Assembly: GCF_900156655.1 (NCBI RefSeq)
Contig: NZ_FTOG01000008.1
Span: 1-64,000, forward strand
Direction of reading: 5' to 3'
From: Rhodobacter aestuarii
GTDB taxonomy: Bacteria > Pseudomonadota > Alphaproteobacteria > Rhodobacterales > Rhodobacteraceae
DNA: 64,000 bases
Below, piece after piece: positions 36,643-48,138 of the stretch. The translations under genes were made by a program, and so were the position numbers. Position 1 is the first letter of the stretch. Every line of letters begins with the position of its first letter. The notes under the pieces were generated by a model. The model did not search any database and had not been told where the DNA came from. It was given only the letters and a program-made list of their open reading frames with translations.

Positions 36643-37938
36643 TTAGCGGTCTTTCACTTCCAGATAATCCCGCATCGTCTTGCCGGTATAGAGCTGGCGC
36701 GGGCGACCAATTTTGCCCGTCGGGTCGCCAAGCATCTCTTTCCATTGCGAAATCCAGCCAACGGTCCGCGAAAGCGCGAAGATCGGCGTGAACATGGCGG
36801 TGGGGAAGCCCATCGCTTCGAGGATGATGCCCGAGTAGAAGTCCACGTTCGGGTAGAGCTTCTTGGAGACGAAGTATTCGTCCTCAAGCGCGATTTTCTC
36901 AAGCTCTTTGGCGACTTGCAGGATCGGGTTGTCGTGGACGCCGAGCAGTTCCAGCACCTCGTCCGCCGATTCTTTCATCACTTTGGCGCGCGGGTCGAAG
37001 TTTTTGTAAACGCGGTGGCCAAAGCCCATCAGGCGGAACGGATCGTTCTTGTCTTTCGCGCGGGCGATATATTCCGGGATCCGGTCAACCGAGCCGATTT
37101 CACGCAGCATTTCCAAGCAGGCTTGGTTCGCGCCGCCGTGCGCCGGGCCCCAAAGGCAGGCAATCCCCGCCGCGATACAGGCAAACGGGTTCGCCCCCGA
37201 GGACCCCGCCAAACGCACCGTCGAGGTGGAGGCGTTTTGCTCGTGATCGGCGTGCAGCATCATGATCCGATCCATGGCTTTCGCCAGTTCCGGTTTCACC
37301 ACATAGGGTTCGGCCGGGACCGAGAAGCACATGTGCAGGAAGTTTTCCGCGTAGTTCAGATCGTTGCGCGGATAGACCATCGGCTGACCGATGGAATATT
37401 TATAGGCCATCGCGGCGATCGTCGGCAGTTTGGCGATCATCCGCATCGCGGCGACTTCACGCTGCCACGGGTCGTTGATGTCGAGGCTGTCGTGATAGAA
37501 GGCCGACATCGCGCCCACAACGCCCACCATCGTGGCCATCGGGTGGCTGTCACGACGGAACCCACGGAAGAACATGTGGATTTGTTCGTGCAGCATCGTG
37601 TGGCGGGTGATGCGGTATTCGAAATCGTTCATCTGTTTTTCGTTCGGCAATTCGCCGTTCAAAAGCAGATAGCAAACTTCGAGGTAGTGCGATTTCTCGG
37701 CCAGTTGCTCGATCGGGTAGCCACGATAAAGGAGTTCCCCTTTATCGCCGTCGATATAGGTGATTTCCGACTCGCAAGCCGCAGTCGAGGTGAAGCCGGG
37801 GTCAAAGGTGAACACATCCGCTTGGCCATAAAGCTTGCGGATATCGAGCACATCGGGCCCCACACTGGGCGAAAGCACGGGCAGTTCGTAGGTCTTGCCG
37901 TCGAGCGTAAGCGTGGCAACGCGTTGGGTTTCAGCCAT
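36643..37938 (-). CDS. gltA: Citrate synthase (type II)
   Basis: 431 residues, the usual size of the hexameric bacterial enzyme. Condenses acetyl-CoA with oxaloacetate at the entry of the TCA cycle. The conserved regions [40 protein letters not shown] with the active-site His, the signature [10 protein letters not shown], and [17 protein letters not shown] with substrate ligands are intact. RBS AGGAGAGGG precedes ATG at 37938. Own terminator; 70 bases downstream of gltX. Confidence 0.97.
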   Translation of the reverse strand: MAETQRVATLTLDGKTYELPVLSPSVGPDVLDIRKLYGQADVFTFDPGFTSTAACESEITYIDGDKGELLYRGYPIEQLAEKSHYLEVCYLLLNGELPNEKQMNDFEYRITRHTMLHEQIHMFFRGFRRDSHPMATMVGVVGAMSAFYHDSLDINDPWQREVAAMRMIAKLPTIAAMAYKYSIGQPMVYPRNDLNYAENFLHMCFSVPAEPYVVKPELAKAMDRIMMLHADHEQNASTSTVRLAGSSGANPFACIAAGIACLWGPAHGGANQACLEMLREIGSVDRIPEYIARAKDKNDPFRLMGFGHRVYKNFDPRAKVMKESADEVLELLGVHDNPILQVAKELEKIALEDEYFVSKKLYPNVDFYSGIILEAMGFPTAMFTPIFALSRTVGWISQWKEMLGDPTGKIGRPRQLYTGKTMRDYLEVKDR

Positions 37939-37996
37939 ATGTCCCTCTCCTGTAGCCGGCGAGCGTGCCGGAGCATCTGATCCGGTTTCCCGGGGG

Positions 37997-38021
37997 AGGT
38001 GGGCTGAAAATTAGCCCACCT
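37997..38021 (-). terminator. Stem-loop overlapping the gltX stop
   Basis: AGGTGGGCT-7 bases-AGCCCACCT, perfect 9-bp arms, spans the TAA at 38011-38013. No T-run follows, so it may be a pause or mRNA end-stabilising hairpin rather than a full terminator. Confidence 0.5.
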
Positions 38022-39411
38022 GATCTGCCAGCCGGGCCAGCACTTCTTCGCGGCCCAGCAATTCCATCATGTCGAACACCGAAGGGGTCGCGGTGCGCCC
38101 GGCCAGCGCCGCACGCAAGGGCGCGGCAATTTTACCGAGGCCCAGATCATGCGCTGCGGCAATCTGTCCTGCGACACTTTCGAGGTCTTCCCGCGTCCAG
38201 CTAGCAGTTTGCAACTGCTGCGTCAATTCTTTCAGTATACCACGGGATACCGGGTCAAGCGCTTTGGCCGCTTTCTCATCCACGTCCACCGGGCGCGAGA
38301 TTAGCGCGAAGCGTGCTTTTTCAAGAAGTTGCCCAAAGGTTTTCGCGCCGGTTTTCACCAAAGGCAGTGCCGCTTTCAGCGCCACTTTCTGTGCATCGCT
38401 CAACGGCTCCTGTGCAGCTGCCGCAAGGTAACCTTCGATCTGCGTCAGCAGGCTGTCATCTTCAATCTGCGCCATATGCTGGCCGCAGATGTTTTCGAGC
38501 TTCTTGAAATCAAGCCGGGCGGGGGCACGACCGATTCCTTCAAGATTGAACCACTCGCGCGCCTGCGCATCGGTGAAGAACTCGTCATCGCCGTGGCTCC
38601 AGCCAAGGCGGGTCAGGTAGTTGCGCATCCCCGCTGCCGGGTAGCCCATCGCCTGATATTCCTCGAGCCCCACAGCACCGTGGCGTTTCGAGAGTTTCTT
38701 GCCATCCGGCCCGTGGATCAGCGGAATATGCGCGAAGGTGGGCACGTCCCAGCCCATCGCGGTATAGACCTGCACTTGGCGCGCGGCATTGGTCAGGTGA
38801 TCATCCCCCCGGATCACATGGGTCACACCCATGTCATGGTCGTCGACGACAACCGCCAGCATATAGGTCGGTGTGCCATCCGAACGTAAACAGACCATGT
38901 CATCAAGCTGGTCGTTGCGGAAGGTTACATTGCCCTGCACCTTATCCTCAATCACCGTCGCGCCCTCATTCGGGGCCTTCAGGCGCACCACATAGGGCGC
39001 ATCGGGGTGAGTGGAAGGGTCCGCATCACGCCAAGGCGAACGGAACAGGGTGGATTTGCCCTCAGCCCGCGCCGCTTCGCGGAAGGCTTCAATCTCGTCT
39101 TGGGTCGAGAAGCATTTATAAGCCATGCCTTTGGCGAGCATTTCATGCGCCACTTCGGCATGGCGGTCGGCGCGTTCAAACTGGCTGATCGGTTCGCCGT
39201 CGTAATCCAGGCCGAGCCATTCCAGCCCCTTCAAGATCGCCGCCGTCGCCTCGGGGGTGGAGCGCGCCCGGTCGGTATCTTCGATACGCAGCAAAAAGGT
39301 GCCGCCGTTGCCGCGGGCATAAAGCCAGTTGAAAAGTGCGGTACGCGCGCCGCCGATATGCAGATAACCGGTGGGCGAGGGGGCGAAGCGGGTGACGATT
39401 TTTTGCGACAT
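38011..39411 (-). CDS. gltX: Glutamate-tRNA ligase
   Basis: 466 residues from ATG at 39411, at the conserved beginning [20 protein letters not shown] (HIGH-like HIGG at the active site). The KMSKS-like loop reads [10 protein letters not shown]-terminal helical domain reads the anticodon. The longer open frame adds an unsupported 50-residue extension. Charges tRNA-Glu and, in alphaproteobacteria, often tRNA-Gln for amidation; which role applies is not visible here, and a second GltX elsewhere is possible. Confidence 0.96.
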   Translation of the reverse strand: MSQKIVTRFAPSPTGYLHIGGARTALFNWLYARGNGGTFLLRIEDTDRARSTPEATAAILKGLEWLGLDYDGEPISQFERADRHAEVAHEMLAKGMAYKCFSTQDEIEAFREAARAEGKSTLFRSPWRDADPSTHPDAPYVVRLKAPNEGATVIEDKVQGNVTFRNDQLDDMVCLRSDGTPTYMLAVVVDDHDMGVTHVIRGDDHLTNAARQVQVYTAMGWDVPTFAHIPLIHGPDGKKLSKRHGAVGLEEYQAMGYPAAGMRNYLTRLGWSHGDDEFFTDAQAREWFNLEGIGRAPARLDFKKLENICGQHMAQIEDDSLLTQIEGYLAAAAQEPLSDAQKVALKAALPLVKTGAKTFGQLLEKARFALISRPVDVDEKAAKALDPVSRGILKELTQQLQTASWTREDLESVAGQIAAAHDLGLGKIAAPLRAALAGRTATPSVFDMMELLGREEVLARLADQVG

Positions 39412-39481
39412 AGCGGCCTTTCTCGCAGGCCCCGATGGGGCTGCATTAACCTTTTGGAAACCATGATGCCCGTAGGCTTTC

Positions 39482-41653
39482 TTGAGGGGTTCTCTAATCC
39501 ACGAAAGGGGGCCGGGACAAGTGGCGCGGGGGAGCGCAGCACAGCCCGAAGACCTGCCCAAGCGGCCCCAGCGCCGGGTGGTTCCCTTTTTTTACGCCGT
39601 TTCAAAGGCTTGTTTTGCAGGGCTTGACGACCCGTTTGGGGCGCTGGATCGGGCCCAAATCAACTGGGTGCTTTGGGCGCCCTTTGCCTTGGGGCTGGGG
39701 ATCGGGTTTTATTTTGCACTACCTGTTGACCCTTCCGGCCCGCTCTTGTGGGGCCTTGGGGCTGCGGGCATTGGTGCGCTTTTGCTGTGGCTGCGCGGCC
39801 CGGGCTATACGCATCTGCCTGCGGTGTTTCTTCTGTTCGTGGCGTTGGGGCTGTTGCTGGCCAATCATCAAGCGCATTCCGTCGCCGCGCCGGTGCTAAG
39901 CTCTCGCTATTACGGCCCGGTTGAGGGGCGGATCATACGGATTGATCGGTCCTCGCGCGATGTGCTGCGGCTCACGCTCGATCAAGCCCGACTGCTCGGT
40001 AAACCCGCCAATGCAACACCCGTAAAACTGCGTATCGCCCTGCATGGGCCGCTGCCCCGCAACCCGTTGGAGCCGGGTCAGCGCGTAATGACCACGGCGC
40101 ATCTGAGCCCGCCCAATGGCCCAACCGAGCCCGGCGCGTGGGATTTTCGTCGCAATGCGTGGTTCGCGCAGCTTGGTGCTTTGGGCTATACGCGCAGCCC
40201 CGTTTTGCTGATTGCCCCGCCAAAACCAGATGATTGGGGGCTTGCCGCGCATCGTTGGCGCATGGCGCTTTCCTCGGCGATGCAGGCGCGGATTGCGGGG
40301 CAGGCGGGCGCTGTGTCCGCCGCGCTGATGACGGGAGATAGGTCGGGGATCACCGAGGCTACGAATGACATGATGCGGGCCTCAAACCTCTATCACATGG
40401 TCTCGATCTCTGGGCTGCATATGGGGATGCTCGCGGGCTTTGTTTTTGCCGCGATCCGACATGGGTTGGCGCTTTGGGGCTGGGGCGCGCTGCGCCTGCC
40501 CACGAAAAAGATCGCCGCCGCTGTCGCCCTTGTGGCGGCCACGCTTTACCTCTGGATTTCGGGGGCTGATATCGCCACGCAACGCTCGTGGATCATGATC
40601 GCGATCATGCTCACGGCTGTGCTGTTGGACCGGCGGGCACTTTCGCTGCAAACGGTGGCGCTCGCGGCGCTGGTGCTACTGGCGCTTTGGCCAGACTCGC
40701 TTCTGGGGCCGGGGTTTCAAATGAGCTTTGCCGCCACCACGGCGCTCATTTTGATCGCCAAACCTTGGCCCCGGCTGCAAAATCACATCCCCCAGCTGTT
40801 GCGCCCGGTGGCGCTGCTGGTGCTGACCTCGGCCGTGGCGGGGCTTGTCACCGCGCCCATTGCAGCGGCGCATTTTGGGCGCATGGCGCATTACGGGATC
40901 TTGGCAAACCTTTTGGCCGTGCCGGTGATGGGGCTTGTGGTGATGCCGGCTGGCGTGCTCGCCGCCTGTCTTGCCCCCTTTGGCCTTGCAGGCCCCGCGC
41001 TTTGGGCGATGGGCAAGGGCACAGACTGGGTGCTTTGGGTGGCCGACTGGGTCGCAGGGCTGGGCGGCGCGCAAACCGCGCTGGTTGCGCCGCCCGGATG
41101 GGTGCTGCCGGTGCTCGCTTTGGCGGCGGCGGGCTTGGTGCTGGGGCGCGGTATTTTGCGCCTGCTTTCGCTTGGCGCGCTCGTGGTTGCCACTTTGGGC
41201 TGGTCGCTCACCCCGCGCCCGATGTTGTTGATCGCGCAAGAGGGCGCGCTGGTCGGCCTGATGACGCCTGCGGGCCGGGCGCTTTCCAAAGCCTCCCCAA
41301 GCTACACGGCAGAGCGTTGGCTTGAGGCCGATGGAGATACCGCCACGCCCGAGCAGGCGGCAGAACGCGCGGGCTTCACCGGGCCAAAGGGGCAGCGGCA
41401 GGCGATCTGGCAAGGCCGCCCGCTGGTGCATCTTAGCGGAAAAGGCGCATTGGACGCGCTGCCGATGGCTTGCCAAAATGCGGCTTTGGTGGTTTTGGCA
41501 GCCCCCGCGCCCAAAGGCTTCCAAGGCGATTGCACCGTGCTCGATACCCGCAGCTTAGCGCGCAGCGGGGCACTTGCCTTTGATGCGCTGGGCCGCAGCC
41601 ATAGTGTTGCGCAATTGGCAGGGCACCGGCTATGGACCGATCCGCCAAAGTAA
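39482..41653 (+). CDS. comEC: ComEC/Rec2-family membrane protein
   Basis: About 710-723 residues. The first codon would be TTG at 39482; GTG at 39521, behind AAAGGGGG, is an attractive alternative. A DUF4131-like region with three helices precedes the Competence domain, with the signature [20 protein letters not shown] then [14 protein letters not shown]. About ten membrane helices follow, but the C-terminal beta-lactamase-like nuclease domain is reduced to a short remnant. ComEC forms the inner-membrane DNA channel for transformation; retained copies without known competence are common in this family. Divergent from gltX. Confidence 0.88.
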   Translation: MRGSLIHERGPGQVARGSAAQPEDLPKRPQRRVVPFFYAVSKACFAGLDDPFGALDRAQINWVLWAPFALGLGIGFYFALPVDPSGPLLWGLGAAGIGALLLWLRGPGYTHLPAVFLLFVALGLLLANHQAHSVAAPVLSSRYYGPVEGRIIRIDRSSRDVLRLTLDQARLLGKPANATPVKLRIALHGPLPRNPLEPGQRVMTTAHLSPPNGPTEPGAWDFRRNAWFAQLGALGYTRSPVLLIAPPKPDDWGLAAHRWRMALSSAMQARIAGQAGAVSAALMTGDRSGITEATNDMMRASNLYHMVSISGLHMGMLAGFVFAAIRHGLALWGWGALRLPTKKIAAAVALVAATLYLWISGADIATQRSWIMIAIMLTAVLLDRRALSLQTVALAALVLLALWPDSLLGPGFQMSFAATTALILIAKPWPRLQNHIPQLLRPVALLVLTSAVAGLVTAPIAAAHFGRMAHYGILANLLAVPVMGLVVMPAGVLAACLAPFGLAGPALWAMGKGTDWVLWVADWVAGLGGAQTALVAPPGWVLPVLALAAAGLVLGRGILRLLSLGALVVATLGWSLTPRPMLLIAQEGALVGLMTPAGRALSKASPSYTAERWLEADGDTATPEQAAERAGFTGPKGQRQAIWQGRPLVHLSGKGALDALPMACQNAALVVLAAPAPKGFQGDCTVLDTRSLARSGALAFDALGRSHSVAQLAGHRLWTDPPK

Positions 41654-41683
41654 AACCGCCGCCCCATAGGAGGCGGCGGTTTT
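41652..41683 (+). terminator. Bidirectional terminator between comEC and lexA
   Basis: AAAACCGCCGCC / GGCGGCGGTTTT 12-bp stem with an 8-base loop between convergent genes; both strands carry the T-run. Confidence 0.88.
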
Positions 41684-41699
41684 GCATTTCTTTTCCCAC

Positions 41700-42416
41700 T
41701 CAGTAGCTGCGGATCAGCCCAACAAGCCGCCCCTGTACCTTCACCTGATCTTCGCGCAGCATTCGCGTTTCATAGGCCGGGTTCGCAGCTTCCAGCGCGA
41801 TCATTCCGCCGCGGCGATAGTATTTCTTCAACGTGGCTTCATGATCTTCGACCAAAGCCACGACAATATCGCCGTTGTCGGCGGTGCCTTGGCTGCGGAT
41901 CACCACGATATCGCCATCGTTGATGCCCGCCTCGATCATCGAATCCCCTTTGACCTCAAGCGCATAATGCTCACCCTTGCCCGACAGCATCGAGCCCGGT
42001 ACCGCCACGTGATGCGAGACTTGGGCAATTGCTTCAATCGGCACACCCGCCGCAATGCGCCCCATCACCGGCAGTTCCATCGCGGTTGCCGTCACCTCCA
42101 GCGCGCCGCGCGGCGGATCCACCTTGTCGCCCGCAATCACTTTCGGCGTAAAGCCGGGCGGTTGCGTGGCCTCGGCTTGCAGTTGCGCGGCACGTTCCAT
42201 CGACTCGGGCAGCTTCACGATCTCCAGCGCCCGCGCCCGATGCGCCATGCGCCGAATGAAGCCCCGTTCTTCCAGAGCGGTGATCAGCCGGTGGATGCCG
42301 GATTTGGAGCGCAGATCCAGCGCATCTTTCATTTCGTCAAAAGAAGGCGGCACTCCGTCGCGCGCCATCCGCTTTTGGATAAAATCCAAAAGCTCCAACT
42401 GCTTGCGTGTCAGCAT
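41700..42416 (-). CDS. lexA: LexA repressor
   Basis: 238 residues. An N-terminal winged HTH ([17 protein letters not shown], then [19 protein letters not shown]) binds SOS boxes. Residues 75-110 are a linker longer than in E. coli LexA, as usual in alphaproteobacteria. The self-cleavage bond is A123-G124 (GRIAAGVP), with catalytic S159 (KGDSM) and K197 (ATLKK). It represses the DNA-damage response until RecA-triggered cleavage. Three GTTC half-sites in its promoter imply autoregulation. Confidence 0.97.
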   Translation of the reverse strand: MLTRKQLELLDFIQKRMARDGVPPSFDEMKDALDLRSKSGIHRLITALEERGFIRRMAHRARALEIVKLPESMERAAQLQAEATQPPGFTPKVIAGDKVDPPRGALEVTATAMELPVMGRIAAGVPIEAIAQVSHHVAVPGSMLSGKGEHYALEVKGDSMIEAGINDGDIVVIRSQGTADNGDIVVALVEDHEATLKKYYRRGGMIALEAANPAYETRMLREDQVKVQGRLVGLIRSY

Positions 42417-42449
42417 TCCTGTATCCTCACTGGGGCCGCCGCTTCGGGC

Positions 42450-42475
42450 GTTCTTGTCTTGTTCTAACCCTGTTC
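42450..42475 (-). promoter_or_regulatory. LexA operator: three GTTC half-sites at 11-bp spacing
   Basis: GTTC at 42450, 42461 and 42472, each separated by exactly 7 bases, gives two overlapping GTTC-N7-GTTC boxes, the alphaproteobacterial SOS consensus, 34-59 bases before the lexA start. Confidence 0.88.
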
Positions 42476-42521
42476 TCGTTTCGTGTCAACGAATCCGAGG
42501 CGGAACCTGCATGCCGATCCG

Positions 42522-43700
42522 TTAAAGCGGCAAGTAGCTGACGGTTTCGCCCCTGCGGCGCGGGCGATCTTGGGCCGGGCGAATAAGCAGCGCTTCAGAC
42601 TCGGCCAACACGCTCAACAGCGCGGAATCTTGGCTGGAAAAGGGGGTGATCACGGGCAAGCTTTCGCCGGGTGTCAGGCGCGCGCGCTGGTAATGCTGGC
42701 GTGGGCCTTCGGGCGGCAGATCGCAGCCCAAAACCGCCTTTGCAAGCGTGAGCGGCGTCTCAAGCCCTTGGAATTTCATAAGCATTGGGCGCAAGAACAC
42801 ATCGGCGCAAACCGCCGCTGCGACCGGGTTGCCGGGCAGCCCCAAAAGCGCCGCCTTGCCAAGCCGCCCCGCCATCAGCGGTTTGCCGGGCTTCATCGCC
42901 ACTTTCCAAAATGACCGCTCCAGCCCCATCGTCGCGGCCACTTTCCCGACAATGTCATGGTCCCCCACCGAGGCCCCGCCCGAGGTCAGCACCAGATCGG
43001 CGCCTTCGGCCTGATCCAGCACCGCGCGCAGGCTGGCCTCATTGTCGCGCGCAATTGGCAGCATCCGCGCCTCGGCCCCGTGGCGCGCCACCTCGGCGGC
43101 CAAAAGATAATTGTTCGAGCAGATGATTTGGTCCGCGCCCGGCGTTTCGCCCGGTTCCACCAATTCATCCCCTGTGGCGATAATCGCCACCACGGGGCGG
43201 CGATGCACCGCGACCTGCGCCACATTCATGGCCGCCAAAAGCCCGATGTCGCGGGCATTCAGTCGCCTACGTGGGAAATGCGCGGCTCCTTCCGCAAAGT
43301 CCTGCCCACGCGGGCGGATATGCGTGGTTTTGGGCAGTTTGCTTAGCGTGATTGTGTCGCCCGCGCGTGTCACATCCTCTTGCGGGATCACCCGGCCCGG
43401 GCGCGCGGGGCAGGGGGCGCCCGTGAAAATGCGCAACGTATGGCCGGGGGGGATCTCGTCACTAAAGCCGTGGCCCGCTGCCGCTTCGCCTGCCACGATG
43501 AGCGTGGCGCCCGGTCGGGCATCGCTTTCGGCCAGCCAATAACCATCCATCGCCGAGGCATCAAAGGGCGGTTGGGTCAGCTGTGCTACCGCAGGTTCGG
43601 CCAAAACGCGCCCTGCCGCTTGTGGCAAAGGCTCGGTTTCGCACGGCAAAGGCGCAACGAGCGCCAAGACATGCGCAAGCGCCTCTTCAACCGAAATCAC
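42522..43700 (-). CDS. moeA: Molybdopterin molybdenumtransferase
   Basis: 392 residues. Inserts molybdate into adenylylated molybdopterin. Signatures include [43 protein letters not shown], and [13 protein letters not shown] with [22 protein letters not shown]. Starts 4 bases inside the moaC end (ATGA) and so is coupled to it. Together they supply the molybdenum cofactor. Confidence 0.95.
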   Translation of the reverse strand: MISVEEALAHVLALVAPLPCETEPLPQAAGRVLAEPAVAQLTQPPFDASAMDGYWLAESDARPGATLIVAGEAAAGHGFSDEIPPGHTLRIFTGAPCPARPGRVIPQEDVTRAGDTITLSKLPKTTHIRPRGQDFAEGAAHFPRRRLNARDIGLLAAMNVAQVAVHRRPVVAIIATGDELVEPGETPGADQIICSNNYLLAAEVARHGAEARMLPIARDNEASLRAVLDQAEGADLVLTSGGASVGDHDIVGKVAATMGLERSFWKVAMKPGKPLMAGRLGKAALLGLPGNPVAAAVCADVFLRPMLMKFQGLETPLTLAKAVLGCDLPPEGPRQHYQRARLTPGESLPVITPFSSQDSALLSVLAESEALLIRPAQDRPRRRGETVSYLPL

Positions 43701-44170
43701 GGGGCAGCCTCATAGCGGCCCGATTTGCCGCCGTCTTTCATCACCAAACGGATGCCTTCAATCTGCATCCCCTTTTCGGCGGCTTTGAGCATGTCATAAA
43801 GCGTGAGCGCCGCGCCGGAAACGGCGGTCAACGCTTCCATCTCCACCCCGGTCTGGCCCGAGGTTTTGACGGTGGCGCGAATGCGCACGCCGGGCAGGCT
43901 TTCATCGGGGGTGAGGTCCAGCGCCACTTTGGTGATTGGCAGCGGATGGCAAAGCGGAATGATCTCGGCGGTCTTTTTCGCCGCCATAATCCCCGCCACG
44001 CGGGAAATGCCCAGCACATCGCCTTTTTCGGCGGTGCCTTGGGTGACAAGGGCAAGCGTTTCCGCCGCCATCACCACGCAGCCCTCTGCCACCGCTTCGC
44101 GCGCGGTGACCGGCTTGCCGGAAACATCGACCATATGCGCCTTGCCCGCGCCGTCGAAGTGGCTCAGCAT
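43697..44170 (-). CDS. moaC: Cyclic pyranopterin monophosphate synthase accessory protein MoaC
   Basis: 157 residues. Converts the MoaA product to cyclic pyranopterin monophosphate. Conserved [33 protein letters not shown] and [20 protein letters not shown] are complete. Overlaps trpC by 7 bases upstream and moeA by 4 downstream, so tryptophan and molybdopterin genes share a transcript. Confidence 0.96.
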   Translation of the reverse strand: MLSHFDGAGKAHMVDVSGKPVTAREAVAEGCVVMAAETLALVTQGTAEKGDVLGISRVAGIMAAKKTAEIIPLCHPLPITKVALDLTPDESLPGVRIRATVKTSGQTGVEMEALTAVSGAALTLYDMLKAAEKGMQIEGIRLVMKDGGKSGRYEAAP

Positions 44171-44958
44171 GTAAGCAGCGCTTTCGTGGCGGCGGCGACA
44201 TCGGCTTGCCGCATCAGGCTTTCGCCAATGAGGAAGCGGCGCGCGCCGACCTCGGCCATATCGGCCAAATCTTGCGGTGTGAAAAGCCCGCTTTCACAGA
44301 CCAACTCGCGCCCCTCCGCCAAGATCGTGGGGGCCAGTTCGCGGGTGACATCCAGCGTCACCTCAAAGGTTTTGAGGTTGCGGTTGTTCACCCCCAAAAG
44401 CGGCGATTTCAGCACTTTGAGCGCGCGATCAAGCTCGGCGCCGTCATGCACCTCAATCAGCACATCCATGCCCCAGCCAAAGGCGGCGTCTTCCAGTTCC
44501 GCGGCCAAGCTGTCCTCGACCGAGGCCATGATGATCAAGATGCAATCACCGCCCCAAGCGCGTGCCTCGGCCACCTGATAGGTGTCATAGAGGAAGTCTT
44601 TGCGCAAAGCGGGCAGGGTGCAGGCATCGCGCGCCGCCGTCAGAAACTCGGGCGCGCCTTGGAAGCTTGGCGTATCGGTCAAGACCGACAAACACGCCGC
44701 GCCGCCTTCTTCATAGGCTTTGGCGAGCGCGGGCGGGTCAAAATCGGGCCGGATCAACCCTTTGGAGGGCGAGGCTTTCTTGATTTCCGCAATCAAGCCA
44801 TAGCCTTGCGCGGCTTTTGTGCGAAGCGCTTCGGCAAAGCCGCGGGTTGGGGCTTGGGCCTTGGCGGCGGCTTCAACCTCCGTAAAAGGCACACGGGCTT
44901 TGGCTGCGGCCACTTCCTCTAGCTTATAGGCTTTGATCCGGTCGAGGATATTGGTCAT
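44164..44958 (-). CDS. trpC: Indole-3-glycerol phosphate synthase
   Basis: 264 residues, a TIM barrel catalysing the ring closure before tryptophan synthase. [39 protein letters not shown] and the C-terminal [12 protein letters not shown] are characteristic. It is a stand-alone TrpC, without PRAI fusion. Overlaps trpD by 4 bases and moaC by 7. Confidence 0.97.
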   Translation of the reverse strand: MTNILDRIKAYKLEEVAAAKARVPFTEVEAAAKAQAPTRGFAEALRTKAAQGYGLIAEIKKASPSKGLIRPDFDPPALAKAYEEGGAACLSVLTDTPSFQGAPEFLTAARDACTLPALRKDFLYDTYQVAEARAWGGDCILIIMASVEDSLAAELEDAAFGWGMDVLIEVHDGAELDRALKVLKSPLLGVNNRNLKTFEVTLDVTRELAPTILAEGRELVCESGLFTPQDLADMAEVGARRFLIGESLMRQADVAAATKALLTC

Positions 44959-45965
44959 GCGCTCAGCACCGCTTTCAGTGCTTCAAGCTTTGCTGAGGCC
45001 GCGCCGCTATCAATGCTTTCGGCCGCGAGCGCTGCGCCCTCTTTCAGATTGCCCGCTTTGCCCGCCACAACGAGCGCCGCAGCGGAGTTCAGCAGCACCG
45101 CGTCGCGATAGGCATTGCGTTCGCCCGCCAAAAGCGCGCGGAACGCGGCGGCGTTCTCAGAGGGTTCGCCACCGATGATCGCCTCGAACGGATGCGCGGG
45201 CAGGCCAGCCTCTTCCGGATGCACCTCAAATTCGGTGATCTCGCCATTCACCAGCGCCGCGACCCAGCTTACGCCACAGATCGACAGCTCATCTGTGCCA
45301 TCCGAGCCATGCACAAGCCATGCGGACTCGGACCCGAGCGCCTTGAGCACCTCGGCCATCGGGCGGATCCAATCGCGCGAAAACGCGCCGGTCAATTGGC
45401 GCTTCACGCCTGCGGGGTTGGTCAGCGGTCCGAGCAGGTTGAAAACGGTGCGGGTGCCAAGCTCAACTCGCGCGGGGCCAATATGCTTCATCGCCGGGTG
45501 GTGCATCGGCGCCATCAGGAAGGTGATGCCCACATCTTTGAGCGCTTGCTCGGCCAAAGCCGGGCCTTTCATCACATCAAGCCCCAGCGCGGTCAGCGCA
45601 TCTGCCGCGCCGGATTTGGACGATAGGTTGCGGTTGCCGTGCTTCGCAACCGGAACGCCCGCGCCGGCCACGACAAAGGCGGTCGCGGTCGAGATATTCA
45701 GCGTGCCTTTGCCATCGCCCCCGGTGCCGACAATATCCATCGCACCTTCAGGCGCGTTCACGCGGGTCATTTTTGCGCGCATCACCGAGGTGGCGGCGGC
45801 GATTTCATCCACCGTTTCGCCACGCGTGCGCAAGGCCATCAACAGCCCGCCCATTTGCGCGGGCGTGGCCGCCCCTTCAAAGAAAATCTCAAAAGCGGTT
45901 TCGGCCTCGGCACGGGTCAGGGCACGGTCGGCGGCAAGGCCGATCAGGGGTTTCAACTCGCTCAT
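44955..45965 (-). CDS. trpD: Anthranilate phosphoribosyltransferase
   Basis: 336 residues from ATG at 45965 ([17 protein letters not shown]); the longer frame invades trpG. Transfers phosphoribose from PRPP to anthranilate. [17 protein letters not shown] binds [24 protein letters not shown] and [10 protein letters not shown] are conserved. ATGA overlaps with trpG upstream and trpC downstream. Confidence 0.97.
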   Translation of the reverse strand: MSELKPLIGLAADRALTRAEAETAFEIFFEGAATPAQMGGLLMALRTRGETVDEIAAATSVMRAKMTRVNAPEGAMDIVGTGGDGKGTLNISTATAFVVAGAGVPVAKHGNRNLSSKSGAADALTALGLDVMKGPALAEQALKDVGITFLMAPMHHPAMKHIGPARVELGTRTVFNLLGPLTNPAGVKRQLTGAFSRDWIRPMAEVLKALGSESAWLVHGSDGTDELSICGVSWVAALVNGEITEFEVHPEEAGLPAHPFEAIIGGEPSENAAAFRALLAGERNAYRDAVLLNSAAALVVAGKAGNLKEGAALAAESIDSGAASAKLEALKAVLSA

Positions 45966-46549
45966 GCGCTCACCTTCACCTTTGCTTCTTCGAGGAAATT
46001 GCGCAGCAACTGATGGCCGTGCTCGGAGGCGATCGATTCCGGGTGGAATTGCACCCCTTCGATCAGTTTTTCTTTGTGCCGCAGCCCCATGATCATGCCT
46101 CCGTCCAGCCAGGCCGTGACCTCTAGGCAATCGGGCAGGCTTTCGCGTTCCACGATCAAGCTGTGATAGCGGGTCGCTTGGAAGGGCGAGGGCAGGCCGC
46201 GAAACACGCCTTTGCCGGCATGTTCGATTGTGCCCATCTTGCCATGCACGATCTCGCCCGCGCGCACCACTTTGCCGCCGAAAGCCTCACCAATCGTTTG
46301 GTGACCCAAACAGACGCCCATCAAGGGCACGCCCGCCTCTGCCGCCGCCAGCGTCAGCGGAATGCAAATGCCCGCTTGCGCAGGGTCACAGGGGCCGGGC
46401 GATAGGATAATCGCCTCTGCGCCAAGGCCCATCGCCTCTTGCACATCCATCGCGTCATTGCGCACGACTTTTACCTCGGCCCCAAGGCCGCCAAAGTAGT
46501 GCACAAGGTTGTAGGTAAAGCTGTCGTAGTTGTCGATGAGCAGCAGCAT
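45962..46549 (-). CDS. trpG: Anthranilate synthase component II (glutamine amidotransferase)
   Basis: 195 residues. Class I glutamine amidotransferase with catalytic Cys in [16 protein letters not shown] and His/Glu in [14 protein letters not shown]. It delivers ammonia to Trp[17 protein letters not shown] and [11 protein letters not shown] mark the TrpG/PabA group. First gene of trpGDC-moaC-moeA, separated from trpE by a divergent gene. Confidence 0.96.
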   Translation of the reverse strand: MLLLIDNYDSFTYNLVHYFGGLGAEVKVVRNDAMDVQEAMGLGAEAIILSPGPCDPAQAGICIPLTLAAAEAGVPLMGVCLGHQTIGEAFGGKVVRAGEIVHGKMGTIEHAGKGVFRGLPSPFQATRYHSLIVERESLPDCLEVTAWLDGGMIMGLRHKEKLIEGVQFHPESIASEHGHQLLRNFLEEAKVKVSA

Positions 46550-46691
46550 GGGCTTTCCTTCCGTGTCCGGCGCAATCTGGGGGTGAACAGGGCCGGATGT
46601 CGCGGTATAGATGTTCAGAGCGCGCGGCCCGGGTCAAGCCCGCAAGGTAAAAGCGAGGCGCGGCCCGCGCGCACAGGCAAGGAGTGGCAGT

Positions 46692-48104
46692 ATGGCACGT
46701 GGCATGATCGCGGGGATCTTTGCGGGGGTGGTTGTCTCTGGATTGGGGCTTTCCACGGCTGCGGTGATGGTGCCGCCGCCCGGTCGTGGGCCGGTACTCC
46801 CGGTGCCGGGGCAAGGGGCACAGCCGGTTGCGCGCCCTGAGGTGGCCTCTCGCGCAGGTCCGGCAGAGGGCGTGCCGCTGCCCGCGGGTTCCGAATTCGC
46901 GCGCACGGATGGGGAGCAATTGCCCGCCGCCACAAGCGATATTCCGGCGCCCGATAGCCCTGAAAATCCGCCCAAAGCTCCGCCAAGCGAAGCGATGACC
47001 GGGGCAGAGATTGCCGCGCTTGACGATCCGGTGACCGCGCCGCCCGCGCGCCCGCAGCCCGATATTGCGCCACCAGTGGCCCCCGTGGCGCCGCAAACGC
47101 CCGAGGCAGCGCTGGAAAGCGCGCCTTCGGCGGAACCGTCGATGCCCGTGCCGCCGCCCGGTGAAGCGGTTGCGCCCGATCTGCCGCCTGCGGAGGTGAT
47201 CCCCGAACCGGGGCAGGAAATCACCTTGATGCCCGATGGCGCCTTGGTGCCGGTGAGCCCGGCATTGCCGCGGATGCTGAACCCCGGTGAGGGGAGCGGA
47301 TTTGCCGATGCCGAGGGCACGAAGGTGAACCGCTTGCCGCAGGTTGGCGCGGATCCGCAAGCGGCCCCGGCCACAGCCACTGCAGAGCCCCAAGAAGATG
47401 AGACGGTTACTGCCGCCTCTGCGCCCGCCGCGCTTCCGGCGATTGAGCGTTTTGCCGCGAGTTACACCGCCAAACCGGATCAGCCGTGGTTTTCTGTGAT
47501 GCTTTTGGACCAGGGAGCAGCGGTGGGGGGCTTGGATCGAGAGACGATCAAGGCGCTTGGCTCTTGGGTGACGGTGGTCATTGATCCCGCTGCCCCGGAT
47601 GCCGCGCAAGCGGCGCGCGATTATCGCGCGGCGGGGATGGAAGTGGCGATCTTGGCCGATCCTTTGCCCGATGGGGCGGAACCGAAAGATGTGGAGATCG
47701 CCCTTGCGGGCTGGCGCGCCGCAGTGCCGGAGGCGCTGGCGCTCGTGGAGCCCGAACGCCCGGTGTTGCAGGGTCAAAGCCGTTTGGCCGAACAGGCGCA
47801 AAAGGCGCTTGCCGCCGAGGGGATGGCCTATGTGACGCAATCGGTGGGCATGGGCGCGCGCACCGAGGGGGGCTTGCAAGCCACGATTTGGCGGGTGCTG
47901 GATGCGCGGCGTGACAAGGCGACGGTGATCGCGCGCACGCTGTCGCGCGCGGCTTTTGAAGCCAAGCGCGATGGATCGGTGGTGGTGATGCTGTCCGCTT
48001 GGCCGGAATCGGTGGCCGGGCTGCAAGAATGGCGCGCAGAAGCCGAAAACGGCCTGAACCTCGCGCCGCTTTCAGCGACGGTGCAAGCGATGGCCCGGCC
48101 CTAA
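46692..48104 (+). CDS. Divergent polysaccharide deacetylase family protein
   Basis: 470 residues from ATG at 46692, with AAGGAG 7 bases upstream; earlier Met codons are not supported. An N-terminal hydrophobic anchor (GMIAGIFAGVVVSGLGLSTA) is followed by a long Pro/Ala/Glu-rich stretch (to about 260) and a C-terminal YibQ-like deacetylase fold (from about residue 300, with VTVVIDPAAPDA, GMEVAILADPLPDGAEP). Catalytic metal residues are not clearly visible. It may modify envelope or periplasmic glycan. It splits the trp genes by lying between trpG and trpE on the other strand. Confidence 0.78.
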   Translation: MARGMIAGIFAGVVVSGLGLSTAAVMVPPPGRGPVLPVPGQGAQPVARPEVASRAGPAEGVPLPAGSEFARTDGEQLPAATSDIPAPDSPENPPKAPPSEAMTGAEIAALDDPVTAPPARPQPDIAPPVAPVAPQTPEAALESAPSAEPSMPVPPPGEAVAPDLPPAEVIPEPGQEITLMPDGALVPVSPALPRMLNPGEGSGFADAEGTKVNRLPQVGADPQAAPATATAEPQEDETVTAASAPAALPAIERFAASYTAKPDQPWFSVMLLDQGAAVGGLDRETIKALGSWVTVVIDPAAPDAAQAARDYRAAGMEVAILADPLPDGAEPKDVEIALAGWRAAVPEALALVEPERPVLQGQSRLAEQAQKALAAEGMAYVTQSVGMGARTEGGLQATIWRVLDARRDKATVIARTLSRAAFEAKRDGSVVVMLSAWPESVAGLQEWRAEAENGLNLAPLSATVQAMARP

Positions 48105-48109
48105 GGGGG

Positions 48110-48130
48110 GCCCGGGCTTGTGGCCCGGGC
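48110..48130. terminator. Stem-loop between the deacetylase and trpE ends
   Basis: GCCCGGG-7 bases-CCCGGGC in the short gap of convergent genes. No T-run, so a factor-independent terminator is doubtful. Confidence 0.4.
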
Positions 48131-48138
48131 GCATTGAC

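Noticed and set aside
36241-37980. 579-residue plus-strand open frame
   Set aside because: It is the mirror of gltA and its neighbours; Arg/His-rich composition and no family motif, typical of antisense frames in GC-rich DNA.
41200-41653. Full metallo-beta-lactamase nuclease domain in ComEC
   Set aside because: The HxHxDH motif is absent; only a short remnant region follows the last membrane helix.
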